Origin: Pseudochryseolinea flava
Lineage (GTDB): Bacteria > Bacteroidota > Bacteroidia > Cytophagales > Cyclobacteriaceae
Direction of reading: 5' to 3'
Assembly (NCBI RefSeq): GCF_003286915.1
Contig: NZ_QMFY01000002.1
Span: 496,001-560,000 of the forward strand
Length of the DNA: 64,000 bases
The notes below the pieces were generated by a model. That model was given only the letters and a program-made list of their open reading frames with translations, had not been told where the DNA came from and did no database searches. Below, piece by piece: positions 53,930 through 63,506 of this stretch; the first letter of the stretch is position 1, and each line of letters starts with the position of its first letter. Both the position numbers and the translations under genes were made by a program.

Positions 53930-56900
53930 TTAAAGTTTAAGATTGATATTCAATCCATAAGTACGTGGTGTTGGCAACTGCCCCATCTCGATACCAGGAA
54001 GTAATGTAGAGCCATTGAGTGCCGCCGTTTCAGGATCAAACATTGGGAAGTCAGTAATCATCAACAGGTCGCGACCATACAATGCGATGCTTGCTTGTTG
54101 AATCGGTGTACGCGCTAACCATTTCTTGGGCATTGAAAACTCAAGACGTACTTCACGCAATTTCACATACGATGCGTCAAAAGAATTTGATTCCACATTT
54201 GCACGGCGATAATAGTCCGCATAATAATCCGGAAGCAAAACTTGTTTCGTATTCGGCGAAAAAGTACCGTCAGCATTTTCCACAACGCCCTCGCCTACGA
54301 TATATCCTTCCTCTCTACCACGGAGTGTATGCTTCAACTTTCCTTGCTCTGACATCTTATGATGTGTTTGCGAGTAGACAATACCACCATATTGACCATC
54401 AATCAAGAAGCTCATACGCCATTGCTTATAGCTGAATTCATTTAAGAATCCACCCTTCCAATCAGCGTATGCGTTGCCGATGTATTGGATGTTGTCGGGA
54501 CGCGCAGGCAGACCATCTTTCGTATAAATGATTTGTCCATCAGGTGCGCGCTTAAATCCAAAACCATAAATATCTCCTGTTGTACCGCCTACCGTTGCCG
54601 ACACTGTCGCATTACCACCGTAGCCAAGATCCATTCTACCACCAAGTTCTTCCGGCAATGTGAGTACCTTATTAAAGTTCTTCGCCCAAGTGACCGTCGT
54701 ATTCCATTTGAAGTTACGTGCAACGACAGGGCTACCGGTAAACACGAGCTCCACACCTTGATTACGCACTTTTCCAGCATTGAGCCATTTTCTTGTATAT
54801 CCGGTTGTTGGATCTACCGGTACATCTACGATGTTATTACTGGTCACATTTCGGTACCACGTCGCGTTCACTCCGATTCTCTTTTCAAGTAAGAATAACT
54901 CTAACCCGCCTTCGTAATTGGTATTGAATTCCGGAATAAAGTCAGCGTTGTATAGTGTCTGATCTAATACCGCCGATCCCGCAAACTCAACTGGCACATA
55001 GTACTTTTTGTTTTTATAAGGCTGTGCATCACCACCGACACCAGACACGGAAAATCTAACTTTTGCATAAGAGATCGTCTTTGGTAGCGTCAGCATTTCA
55101 CTTAGGATAAAACTAGTGCTCGCTGAAGGATAGAAGAAAGATGCTTCAGATCGTTTGATGGTGCTCGCCCAATCGTTTCGCGCAGTAACGTCGAAAAATA
55201 TCTTGTCGTCGTAAGACACGGTCATCAAACCGTACACACTGTTAAGCATGCGATCTTGATCGTTTGATGTGACCATTGGCGTGGACACACCATTTCCGAG
55301 TTTGTACTCTGCAGGAATGACCAATCCGTTTACATAAGCATCCATTTGATCGAGATCTTGCTTCATATGATTCCCACCGACGGACATGCGAAAATCAAAT
55401 TTATCAAAGAACTTATCTTTATAAGTGAAGAGGAAATCTGTATTGATTTCGGAGTAGCTTATGTTTTGAACTTTGAAATATCCTTTTTGAAAATTCGCTG
55501 TACTGTATGGACGTTTCTGAGCACGTTCCTCCTGATTTAGCGTCATACCGCCACGAACCATCAATTCAAACTTTTTGGAGATTTCATACGTAGCTGACAA
55601 CGACCCAACATACGAATTGCTCAGCACACTGTTTGTCATTTCATAAGCAATCAAATATGGATTATCAATGAAGCCACTGAATGGGTGTACCTGATCGATC
55701 TGATCTTTTCCTTTTTTCCAACGAGGCTCATACCACTTCAGGTCGACGTTGGGATTTTGAAAGATCATGAAGTAAGAAATAGATTGATTGTTATATCCCG
55801 TAGCAGGCAAGTTATCACTCTGCTTACGCGTATAATTCAACTTTCCATTGACCCCAATTTTAGAAGACACTTTTTGATTAAAACTGAAAGCAGCATTAAT
55901 CCTTTCGAATCCCGTGTTGGGCATGATCCATTCGTTCTTGGTGTGCGTGATAGATGCGCGTGCGGAACCATTTTCACCGCCGCCATCTAGCGATATGCTA
56001 TTCGCAATGGTTGATCCCGTGCGCCAAAAACCTTTGATGTTATCTTTATATGGTCTCCACAATTGACGTTCTGTTGTTCCTGTCTCCGTTGTGGGATCGT
56101 ATTGATAATACGACTGACCTTCGAACCTTGGACCAAATGCGCTACTCGTTCCACCGGTGCTCGCACCATCCGCCGTTGCACCGTATGAGTAGTACAATTG
56201 ACCATCGGCGTTCAATGCTTTTCCTGTGCCTTGTCCATATTCATATTGGTAATCTGGCCACTTCAAGATATCGTTGACACTGATATTCGAATTGATTGTG
56301 ACGCCTAGCCCCTTGTTCTTTCGCGAACCCGATTTCGTTGTAATCAAGATTGCACCACTACCACCACGACTACCATATAACGCTGCCGCACTTGCACCCT
56401 TCAACACCGTAATACTTTCAATGTCATCAGGATTGATATCGGCGATACCGTTACCGAAGTCAATTGGAACATCGTTGCCAGATCCTGCACCGTACGCATT
56501 TGTAACGCCTGAGGTCACCGTGCCGGTATTCATCGGGACGCCGTCCAATACAATAAGCGCCGTATTACCATTTGTGGTGAACGAATTATCGCCACGCAAC
56601 TTGATTCGCGTGGAATTCAAAGGACCAGAACCCGCGGATATCAAATTCAATCCGGCGACTTTCCCTGACAATGCTGAAGACCAATTGTTCGATCTTGCAT
56701 CCGTCATCGCATTTTGATTTAACACCTGCGTTGAATACCCCAATGCTTTTTCTTCTCTTTTGATACCGAGTGCTGTAACAACAACTTCATTGAGCATGGC
56801 ACGATCTTCAGACAACACAATGTTTAATTTTGTATTTCCGTTAAGCGCAACTTCTTGCGAGCGATACCCGATAAAACTGAAAAGCAGAATACTATTTTCA

Positions 56901-57124
56901 TTCACGCCCGCCGCACCTAGCGTAAACTGACCACTTGCGTTTGTAACTGTTCCGGTTGTGGTACCCTTGATCAGCACGTTCACACCAGGAAGTGGTGTAT
57001 TGACGCTGTCTGTTACAATGCCTTCAATGGTATTTTGCGCGTTCACCGAGTAAGCAGTGATCAAGAGCAAACATCCCATTAGCAGAAATTGAATTGTTTT
57101 TTTTAGCGTAGAGATTTCATCCAT
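53930..57124 (-). CDS. SusC/RagA-family TonB-linked outer membrane protein
   Basis: About 1064 residues from ATG 57124 (MDEISTLKKTI); the longer frame to 57271 lacks a signal peptide. Signal to about residue 28; carboxypeptidase-like domain 30-110 (GVNVLIKGTTTGTVTNASGQ); plug with ALGIKREEKALGYSTQ and VLKGASAAALYGSRGGSG; then a 22-strand barrel. First gene of the operon SusC-SusD-phosphoesterase. The exact substrate is not readable, but the coupled phosphoesterase suggests a phosphorylated one. Confidence 0.96.
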   Translation of the reverse strand: MDEISTLKKTIQFLLMGCLLLITAYSVNAQNTIEGIVTDSVNTPLPGVNVLIKGTTTGTVTNASGQFTLGAAGVNENSILLFSFIGYRSQEVALNGNTKLNIVLSEDRAMLNEVVVTALGIKREEKALGYSTQVLNQNAMTDARSNNWSSALSGKVAGLNLISAGSGPLNSTRIKLRGDNSFTTNGNTALIVLDGVPMNTGTVTSGVTNAYGAGSGNDVPIDFGNGIADINPDDIESITVLKGASAAALYGSRGGSGAILITTKSGSRKNKGLGVTINSNISVNDILKWPDYQYEYGQGTGKALNADGQLYYSYGATADGASTGGTSSAFGPRFEGQSYYQYDPTTETGTTERQLWRPYKDNIKGFWRTGSTIANSISLDGGGENGSARASITHTKNEWIMPNTGFERINAAFSFNQKVSSKIGVNGKLNYTRKQSDNLPATGYNNQSISYFMIFQNPNVDLKWYEPRWKKGKDQIDQVHPFSGFIDNPYLIAYEMTNSVLSNSYVGSLSATYEISKKFELMVRGGMTLNQEERAQKRPYSTANFQKGYFKVQNISYSEINTDFLFTYKDKFFDKFDFRMSVGGNHMKQDLDQMDAYVNGLVIPAEYKLGNGVSTPMVTSNDQDRMLNSVYGLMTVSYDDKIFFDVTARNDWASTIKRSEASFFYPSASTSFILSEMLTLPKTISYAKVRFSVSGVGGDAQPYKNKKYYVPVEFAGSAVLDQTLYNADFIPEFNTNYEGGLELFLLEKRIGVNATWYRNVTSNNIVDVPVDPTTGYTRKWLNAGKVRNQGVELVFTGSPVVARNFKWNTTVTWAKNFNKVLTLPEELGGRMDLGYGGNATVSATVGGTTGDIYGFGFKRAPDGQIIYTKDGLPARPDNIQYIGNAYADWKGGFLNEFSYKQWRMSFLIDGQYGGIVYSQTHHKMSEQGKLKHTLRGREEGYIVGEGVVENADGTFSPNTKQVLLPDYYADYYRRANVESNSFDASYVKLREVRLEFSMPKKWLARTPIQQASIALYGRDLLMITDFPMFDPETAALNGSTLLPGIEMGQLPTPRTYGLNINLKL

Positions 57125-57142
57125 CGTAATTTGGTTTATGCG

Positions 57143-57150
57143 CAAACGTA
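57143..57150 (-). promoter_or_regulatory. promoter -7 element of the SusC operon
   Basis: On the minus strand TACGTTTG matches TAnnTTTG exactly. The ATG at 57124 is only 18 bases away, so the leader would be short. A TTTC about 22 bases upstream might be a weak -33 element. Confidence 0.55.
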
Positions 57151-57377
57151 GGATTGAATTATGACCTGGAAAGAAACGTGTGATTATGAAATCTTTAAGG
57201 CATTGTACCGCGCTATACTTTTTACGTAACATTAAAAAAACAGACAAAGTGGTAAAAAACAGACCTGACACAACGCTTTGGCTATACGCTGAAAGACATG
57301 AACCTTAAAATCCCACCTATACCGACGAAATCTTTTGGCTTTTTTCTCGTCGACGTTTTCCCTAAATTCAGCGGGCT

Positions 57378-58493
57378 ATGAACGTACAATTGCCCAATAC
57401 AAAACCACATTACATTATTCTCGATGGACTTCGCGGTGTCGCCGCTATCACGGTAGTGGCATTTCACATCTTGGAAGCGCATGCTACCAGCCATTTGGAT
57501 ATGATGATCAACCACGGCTATCTCGCCGTAGATTTCTTCTTTTTACTTTCCGGATTTGTGATCGGCTATGCGTACGACGATCGCTGGCAAAAACTTTCCC
57601 TCGGCGAGTTCTTCAAAAGAAGACTCATCAGGCTTCACCCATTGATTATCTTCGGGATGCTCGTTGGCGCAGTCTGTTTCTATTTTCAAGATTCGGCACC
57701 ATGGCCAAAAATCGATGAAGTTCCTTTATCGACATTACTCGTGGTGATGATCATTGGTTTTACACTTATACCACTCCCTATTTCCATGGATATCCGCGGG
57801 TGGCAAGAAATGCATCCGTTAAACGGTCCCGCGTGGACTCTTTTCTTCGAGTATGTCGCGAACATTCTCTATGCGGTTGGCCTTCGGCGACTGCCCAACA
57901 TTGCACTTGCGGTACTTGCAGTGTTGGCCGCCGGCGCATTGATTCACCTTGGATTGACAAACCCGTACGGCGACGTAATCGGTGGCTGGTCATTGGATCC
58001 CACACAACTTTACATTGGCAGCGTAAGATTGCTGTTTCCTTTTCTGGCGGGCTTACTCCTTTCGCGCATCATTAAACTCGGAACCATCAGCAACGCTTTC
58101 ACGTGGTGCAGCTTGTTACTTCTAATTGTTCTGGCCATGCCACGGATCGGCGGAAGCGAAAACCTCTGGATGAATGGTTTATATGATTCACTGACGATCA
58201 TCCTGATTTTTCCGATTGTTATTTACCTCGGCGCCAGTGGACGCGTTGAAGGTCCAATCCAAAACAACATCTGCAAATTCTTAGGCGACATATCTTACCC
58301 AATTTACATCACACACTATCCCTTGATTTACATCTACACCGGTTGGGTACAGGAGCACCGCTACAGCATTGAAGATACAGCGCTCGTAGCAGTACTTGTG
58401 TTTGTCGGTTCCATCGCATTGTCGTATGCCGCGCTAAAATTGTACGATGAGCCACTCCGAAATTGGCTTACCCGGAAATTTGTAGCAAAGTAA
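57378..58493 (+). CDS. acyltransferase 3 family membrane protein
   Basis: A 371-residue integral membrane protein with about ten hydrophobic helices and the family motifs ILDGLRGVAAITVVAFHI near residue 15 and VDFFFLLSGFVIGYAY near 50, plus GDISYPIYITHYPLIY near the end. Members O-acetylate or succinylate surface glycans and lipids. It is divergent from the SusC operon and monocistronic. Confidence 0.93.
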   Translation: MNVQLPNTKPHYIILDGLRGVAAITVVAFHILEAHATSHLDMMINHGYLAVDFFFLLSGFVIGYAYDDRWQKLSLGEFFKRRLIRLHPLIIFGMLVGAVCFYFQDSAPWPKIDEVPLSTLLVVMIIGFTLIPLPISMDIRGWQEMHPLNGPAWTLFFEYVANILYAVGLRRLPNIALAVLAVLAAGALIHLGLTNPYGDVIGGWSLDPTQLYIGSVRLLFPFLAGLLLSRIIKLGTISNAFTWCSLLLLIVLAMPRIGGSENLWMNGLYDSLTIILIFPIVIYLGASGRVEGPIQNNICKFLGDISYPIYITHYPLIYIYTGWVQEHRYSIEDTALVAVLVFVGSIALSYAALKLYDEPLRNWLTRKFVAK

Positions 58494-58583
58494 AGTATCG
58501 CGTGGCACTTGAACGAATTTGGATCATTGTTTTCGTGCCTGTATCGCGCGCCGAAAAAACAAAATACTCCGGTCGCTTTTTCT

Positions 58584-58591
58584 TATTTTTG
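58584..58591 (+). promoter_or_regulatory. promoter -7 element of the M1 peptidase
   Basis: TATTTTTG fits TAnnTTTG and lies 24 bases before the ATG. No TTG is found at the usual -33 distance. Confidence 0.4.
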
Positions 58592-58615
58592 AAGTCTTAA
58601 ACATTTTAACCCCTG

Positions 58616-60199
58616 ATGAAATACACCATTGGCCTCTTCCTTTTGATTGTCGTATCGCCTCTTCTCGCACAAGAGAACTATTGGCAACAAAAACTACACT
58701 ACACCATCAACGCTGAACTCAACGACAAAGACAAAACCATCACCGGAACAGAAACAATCATTTATAAAAACAACTCGCCACAGTCGCTAGACTTCATCTG
58801 GTTTCACATTTGGCCAAATGCTTATAGCAACGATTCTACCGCGCTCATGAAGCAGATTAAGAAAGATCCGGAACTTTCAGCAAAAGGCACCAAGCTTAGC
58901 TATGGCCATATCGAGGGACTTTCTTTTAAAGTGAATGACAAGGCTGCAGAAACGAAACCCCATGAAAATCCACAATATGTGGATGTCATTAAACTAATCC
59001 TGAACAACCCGCTTGCGCCTGGTGACTCTATTTCTATTAGCACACCGTTCAAGGTTTTTCTTCCCGAATACTTTTCGCGGTCGGGTTATTCAGCAAACGA
59101 ATTTATGGCGTGTCAGTGGTATCCGAAACCAGCGGTGTTTGACGCTTCTGGATGGCACGCATTTCCTTACCTCGACATGGGCGAGTTTTATAGTGAGTAC
59201 GCCGATTTCAATGTATCGCTCACCGTTCCTGCGAACTATGTTGTCGGCGCAACAGGCACGCTTTTAACAGTCGACGAACTAAAGGCTTACAAAACTATCG
59301 GCGCAAAAAACGCAGCAAACCGTAAGAAATCGCCCACCCCTTACACGCCGATTACGAAGAAGGCAACCAAAACACTTCAGTATACAGCGAAGCAAGTGCC
59401 TGACTTTGCCTGGTTTGCCGACAAAGATTTTGTGATTCAATATGACACCGTGCGTTTGAAGAGCGGTAAAGTAGTAGACGCTTTCTCATTCTACCATGAC
59501 GCCAAGAAAACATTATGGAACAACAGCATTGACTTCATCAAAGACGCTATTCACAAATACAGTGGATGGATTGGTGAATATGAGTACCCGGTTGTTCAAG
59601 TCGTAGAAGGACCTCAGAATAATTCCAGCGGTGGTATGGAGTACCCGATGATAACATTGATTACAGCACCAAATGCAGAAGAAGAGTCATTGGATGCCGT
59701 GATCACCCATGAAGTAGGCCATAATTGGTTTATGAGTATGCTGGGAAGTAATGAGCGTGACCATACTTGGATGGACGAAGGCTTAAACACGTACTACCAA
59801 TTTCGTTACGAAGGTGAAAAATATCGCAGCAACAGCATCTTCGGAAATTCACTTCCAAAAGAACTAAAAAAACTTCCTGCTGATCAGTTCCTGCAAGTGA
59901 TTTACACAACGATTGAAAAACATTTACCCATGCAATCGGCTATGGATATTCCTGCAGACAAGTTTCCATCATCTGCCGAATACGGAATTGTATCGTATGT
60001 AAAAACTGCCCTTTGGATGTATATTCTAGAAAGCGCTATTGGTCAGGATCAAGTTGACCTCGCCGTTAAGAACTACTTTCAAAAATGGAAGCACAAACAT
60101 CCACAACCTGTTGACATGGAAAATGCTTTTGAATCGGCCACCGGCAAGGACCTTACTGACTTCTTTCTCTTAACAAAAAAAGAAGGCAAATTCGAATAG
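58616..60199 (+). CDS. M1-family metallopeptidase
   Basis: A 527-residue secreted zinc aminopeptidase; signal peptide 1-18 (LLIVVSPLLAQ). Zinc ligands are His365 and His369 in THEVGHNW with catalytic Glu366, and Glu388 in WMDEGLNTYY, exactly 18 residues later. The GGMEYPMI exopeptidase-type motif is present near residue 340. It lacks the C-terminal helical domain of full-size M1 enzymes, as is common in secreted Bacteroidota members. It is followed by an intrinsic terminator. Confidence 0.94.
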   Translation: MKYTIGLFLLIVVSPLLAQENYWQQKLHYTINAELNDKDKTITGTETIIYKNNSPQSLDFIWFHIWPNAYSNDSTALMKQIKKDPELSAKGTKLSYGHIEGLSFKVNDKAAETKPHENPQYVDVIKLILNNPLAPGDSISISTPFKVFLPEYFSRSGYSANEFMACQWYPKPAVFDASGWHAFPYLDMGEFYSEYADFNVSLTVPANYVVGATGTLLTVDELKAYKTIGAKNAANRKKSPTPYTPITKKATKTLQYTAKQVPDFAWFADKDFVIQYDTVRLKSGKVVDAFSFYHDAKKTLWNNSIDFIKDAIHKYSGWIGEYEYPVVQVVEGPQNNSSGGMEYPMITLITAPNAEEESLDAVITHEVGHNWFMSMLGSNERDHTWMDEGLNTYYQFRYEGEKYRSNSIFGNSLPKELKKLPADQFLQVIYTTIEKHLPMQSAMDIPADKFPSSAEYGIVSYVKTALWMYILESAIGQDQVDLAVKNYFQKWKHKHPQPVDMENAFESATGKDLTDFFLLTKKEGKFE

Positions 60200-60221
60200 C
60201 CAAAAAAGAACTTTACTAAAG

Positions 60222-60255
60222 ACTGTTGCTCAAGACCTGGGCAACAGTTTTTTTT
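60222..60255 (+). terminator. Rho-independent terminator after the M1 peptidase
   Basis: ACTGTTGC pairs with GCAACAGT and the stem extends by three further pairs around a short loop; a run of eight T follows. Confidence 0.9.
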
Positions 60256-60258
60256 GCA

Positions 60259-60942
60259 CTACTTCCAGTAGTAATACCAGTTTCCTTGAAAATCGCGGTC
60301 GAAGGATTCTTTACTATCAAACCGAAATGAAAGCGAGTGGGTACCGAAATATCCAAACTCATCATATTTTTTCATGATGCTTAAGATTTCCTGAAGTAGC
60401 TTTTTGGCTTCGCCGTTGATTTGATTCTCCATGACTTGCTGATCGGTGTAAAAGAAAATAACATTGTCTGACATCGTCCATACCTCACCATATTTACGAA
60501 TGACAGCATGACATTCTGATTTTATCTTCTCATCAACAATCTTTTTTTCAATCTCTTCCAGTGGGCGATACGCAATAATAACCTCTGGATATGGATCGGT
60601 ATTCAACGCGAACACGTTGCTTTTCAACGGGTCAATGGTTCGAGCTTCCGCATCAAGCGATGAAAAGTAGCTAACAAATTCGTGTGCGATCCGTATGTCG
60701 TTTCCGCGATCCGATTCCAATCTGGCAGCATCTGAAACGCGCTCAACAATAACGTAAAGCAACTGCTGTTTTAATCCTTTCGAGGTTTCTTTGGTCTCGC
60801 AAGCAAAGTCCAACACCGATACATTAAACTGACGACTCAGCCAATCGACAAAATCCTGATAGACCAAGGGAAGTCTATAGGTTCCTGCCTTAATGGCCCG
60901 GGCCTGGCGATATGATTTGTCGGTGGTATTATACATCGTCAT
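60259..60942 (-). CDS. protein of unknown function
   Basis: A 227-residue soluble protein with no signal or membrane segment. It mixes helices (SDAARLESDRGNDIRIAHEF) and strands (PEVIIAYRPL, VIFFYTDQQVM) and ends with aromatic-rich YFGTHSLSFRFDSKESFD. I do not recognise the family. An in-frame ATG at 60936 is also possible as start. It is divergent from modA. Confidence 0.72.
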   Translation of the reverse strand: MTMYNTTDKSYRQARAIKAGTYRLPLVYQDFVDWLSRQFNVSVLDFACETKETSKGLKQQLLYVIVERVSDAARLESDRGNDIRIAHEFVSYFSSLDAEARTIDPLKSNVFALNTDPYPEVIIAYRPLEEIEKKIVDEKIKSECHAVIRKYGEVWTMSDNVIFFYTDQQVMENQINGEAKKLLQEILSIMKKYDEFGYFGTHSLSFRFDSKESFDRDFQGNWYYYWK

Positions 60943-61246
60943 TTTAATATAATGAGATTTCTAAATGAGATCAACCGGGCATTTTCCCTTTTTTGCTCGT
61001 ATTGCCCGAAATGTCGGACCCATGTCGTTGAGATTTCTCTTCACCCGGCGTCCAAAGGGAGACACGATTTTTGGGGATCATTATGTTCAGTACTAAAGTC
61101 AATGACATTGAATGCCGGCCCCTGAAAGGTATCGAAATATCCGTCCGACTATATCGAAGAATCCACCTGACAGAAAACTAATTTCCATATACAAACAACT
61201 TTCAATGCAAGAAATTAACCCTTACCTTCGTCATTGATTTTTCACG
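60943..61246. other. intergenic region upstream of modA
   Basis: This 304-base gap contains a plus-strand frame of 43 codons at 60965-61096 of doubtful reality. TACCTTCG at 61223-61230 is a one-mismatch -7 element for modA. I see no ModE-type palindrome and no molybdenum cofactor riboswitch. Confidence 0.4.
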
Positions 61247-62002
61247 ATGACGCGCACGCACAACCTTTTTATACTATTCCTGCTTACAGCTACTACCCTT
61301 TCATTCGGCCAGGAAAAGAAAATACGCGTTGCCGCTGCCTCCGATTTAAAGTTTGCCATGGACTCGCTTATAACAGCATTCCAAAAAAAGAATTCAGGAG
61401 AAGTTGAAGCAACATATGGTTCGTCTGGAAAATTTCACGAACAGATACGTCACGGCGCACCACTCGATGTATTCTTTTCCGCAGACATTGCCTACCCAAC
61501 AAAACTGATGGAAAGTAACTTGGCATCGTCTGAAGTTTACGCGTATGCAAAGGGAAGAATTGTCCTGTGGAGCAAAACATTAGACCCGACCGTGTCCGGC
61601 ATGAGAACGCTTGAAGACGCATCGATAAAAAAAATTGCAATCGCTAACCCGAAACATGCGCCTTATGGACAACGCGCTATGGAAAGTATCGAGCATGCTA
61701 AACTAAAATCATCCATCAACACGAAACTTGTGTACGGAGAAAACATATCGCAGACAGCGCAGTTCGTTGCCACAGGTGCGGCCGACATTGGCGTCATTGC
61801 GCTTTCATTGGCCGTTGCTCCAACGATGCGTACACAGGGCCGCTATTACATCATTCCGGAACACACACATAAGCCGCTTATACAAGGCGCTATCATAACA
61901 GCTTACGGAAAGGGGAAACAGCTCGCAGCATCATTTTTGGATTTTGTAAAAAGCAGTGAAGGCATGTCGATTTTAGCACATTTTGGATTTACAAAACCGT
62001 AG
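61247..62002 (+). CDS. modA: molybdate-binding periplasmic protein
   Basis: A 251-residue exported protein (signal MTRTHNLFILFLLTATTLSF). ModA features: RVAAASDLKFAMDSLI at the mature start, TYGSSGKFHEQIRHGAPLDVFFSAD, and KLVYGENISQTAQFVATGAADIG. It binds molybdate or tungstate for the ModBC importer that follows in the same operon. Confidence 0.95.
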   Translation: MTRTHNLFILFLLTATTLSFGQEKKIRVAAASDLKFAMDSLITAFQKKNSGEVEATYGSSGKFHEQIRHGAPLDVFFSADIAYPTKLMESNLASSEVYAYAKGRIVLWSKTLDPTVSGMRTLEDASIKKIAIANPKHAPYGQRAMESIEHAKLKSSINTKLVYGENISQTAQFVATGAADIGVIALSLAVAPTMRTQGRYYIIPEHTHKPLIQGAIITAYGKGKQLAASFLDFVKSSEGMSILAHFGFTKP

Positions 62003-62007
62003 CGGCA

Positions 62008-62685
62008 ATGTGGGATTTTGCGCCTTTCATCCTTACGCTTAAATTATCGCTTGTCACGACGGCGATTCTTTTCATCGTTGGTGTTCCCCTCGCGTATTGG
62101 CTTGCATACAGTCGATTTAAGATCAAAGTAGTGGTCGAGGCTCTCGTTGCACTCCCCATTGTGTTGCCCCCTTCCGTGCTGGGATTTTATCTCCTCTTAG
62201 CTTTTAGTCCGCAAAATACTTTCGGAAGACTTCTTCATGAATATCTCGATATCCAATTCGTGTTCTCATTTCCGGGACTTGTCATTGCATCGCTCATTTA
62301 CAGTATGCCATTCATGGTACAGCCGATTCAATCCGGATTTCAACAACTTCCGAGAACATTGCTTGATGCGGCTTACACACTTGGCAAAGGTCGAATGACA
62401 ACGTTGATAAAAGTTCTGCTGCCAAACATCAAAGCCTCGCTCCTCACGGGTTGCATTCTTGCTTTCGCGCATACGATTGGAGAGTTTGGCGTGGTGTTAA
62501 TGGTCGGTGGAAATATACCTGATGAAACGCGCGTCATCTCCATTGCAATTTACGATGAAGTGGAATCGATGAACTACGACAAGGCAAATATGTATTCAAT
62601 CGCCCTCCTTGCCTTTTCATTTATGATCCTGACTATCGTATACATCATCAACTACAATCATCGGCGCAAAATTGAAATCTTATGA
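62008..62685 (+). CDS. modB: molybdate ABC transporter permease
   Basis: A 225-residue permease with five or six membrane helices and the ModB/CysW loop EFGVVLMVGGNIPDETRVIS near residue 155, including the coupling segment ALPIVLPPSVLGFYLL. It starts 5 bases after modA and overlaps modC by ATGA. Confidence 0.95.
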   Translation: MWDFAPFILTLKLSLVTTAILFIVGVPLAYWLAYSRFKIKVVVEALVALPIVLPPSVLGFYLLLAFSPQNTFGRLLHEYLDIQFVFSFPGLVIASLIYSMPFMVQPIQSGFQQLPRTLLDAAYTLGKGRMTTLIKVLLPNIKASLLTGCILAFAHTIGEFGVVLMVGGNIPDETRVISIAIYDEVESMNYDKANMYSIALLAFSFMILTIVYIINYNHRRKIEIL

Positions 62686-63353
62686 TGAAGATAAATCTTA
62701 CGCATACGTTGATTGGTGCCGATGGACCTCTTCACCTTAACATTGATGTAGACATTCATGACGGCGAGCTTGTTAGTTTATATGGACCTACGGGCTCCGG
62801 GAAATCAAGCATATTAAGGATGATTGCCGGACTGATGAAACCTGATGACGGTACCATTGAAGTTGATCGCGCCATGTGGTATAGTAAATCGAATCGACTC
62901 TTCACCAAACCTCAATATCGTCATGTAGGAATCGTCTTTCAAGATTACTCGCTCTTTCCGAATATGACCGTGCGCGAAAACCTTACCTTCGCACTACCTC
63001 AAGGTGAACCCACGCGTATCGTAGATGAACTTCTTGACATTACTGAATTAAAAAACTTACAGCACAAAAAACCACATCTACTTTCAGGCGGACAAAAACA
63101 ACGGATCGCTTTAACAAGAGCGCTCGTTCGAAAGCCGAGGGTGCTACTACTCGATGAACCGCTATCTGCGTTGGATTCGGAGATGCGCGCCAAATTGCAA
63201 GATTACATCCTGAAGTTTCATGCTGAATTTAAGCTAAAGACAATTTTAGTTAGCCATGACTTACCTGAGATCATGAAGTTATCCAATCGTGTATTGGTAT
63301 TAGAAGGTGGCCGTATTATAAAAGATTGCCCGCCACGCGCATTGATTGCATAA
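62682..63353 (+). CDS. modC: molybdate ABC transporter ATP-binding protein, short form
   Basis: A 223-residue ATPase with Walker A GPTGSGKSSILR, Q-loop VFQDYSLFPNM, signature LSGGQKQRIAL, Walker B VLLLDEPLSALD and H-loop VSHDLPEI. It ends right after the ATPase core and lacks the C-terminal Mop/TOBE molybdate-sensing domain of E. coli ModC (about 350 residues), so feedback by internal molybdate would be absent. Confidence 0.94.
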   Translation: MMKINLTHTLIGADGPLHLNIDVDIHDGELVSLYGPTGSGKSSILRMIAGLMKPDDGTIEVDRAMWYSKSNRLFTKPQYRHVGIVFQDYSLFPNMTVRENLTFALPQGEPTRIVDELLDITELKNLQHKKPHLLSGGQKQRIALTRALVRKPRVLLLDEPLSALDSEMRAKLQDYILKFHAEFKLKTILVSHDLPEIMKLSNRVLVLEGGRIIKDCPPRALIA

Positions 63354-63424
63354 TCGCTACATCTGATTTTCTTACCCAGTCTTGCGCATAAACGCATCCT
63401 GCAACCTCCAACACTACTGATCAC

Positions 63425-63440
63425 GATTGTGACCACAATC
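63425..63440. promoter_or_regulatory. palindrome upstream of the PPOX gene
   Basis: GATTGTG and CACAATC are perfect inverted arms around AC. It lies about 47 bases before the -7 element, an activator-type distance. The binding protein is unknown. Confidence 0.5.
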
Positions 63441-63486
63441 AAAACCGTCGCTGACGAAAATCAGGTCGCTCCCATTTTCGGGGAAT

Positions 63487-63494
63487 TACTTTTG
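63487..63494 (+). promoter_or_regulatory. promoter -7 element of the PPOX gene
   Basis: TACTTTTG matches TAnnTTTG exactly, 12 bases before the ATG. A separate inverted pair CGAAAAT/ATTTTCG (63455-63480) lies just upstream over the -33 region. Confidence 0.55.
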
Positions 63495-63506
63495 TAACAA
63501 AAACTT

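Noticed and set aside
60943-61246. ModE operator or molybdenum-cofactor riboswitch upstream of modA
   Set aside because: No palindrome of the ModE type and no recognisable riboswitch core.
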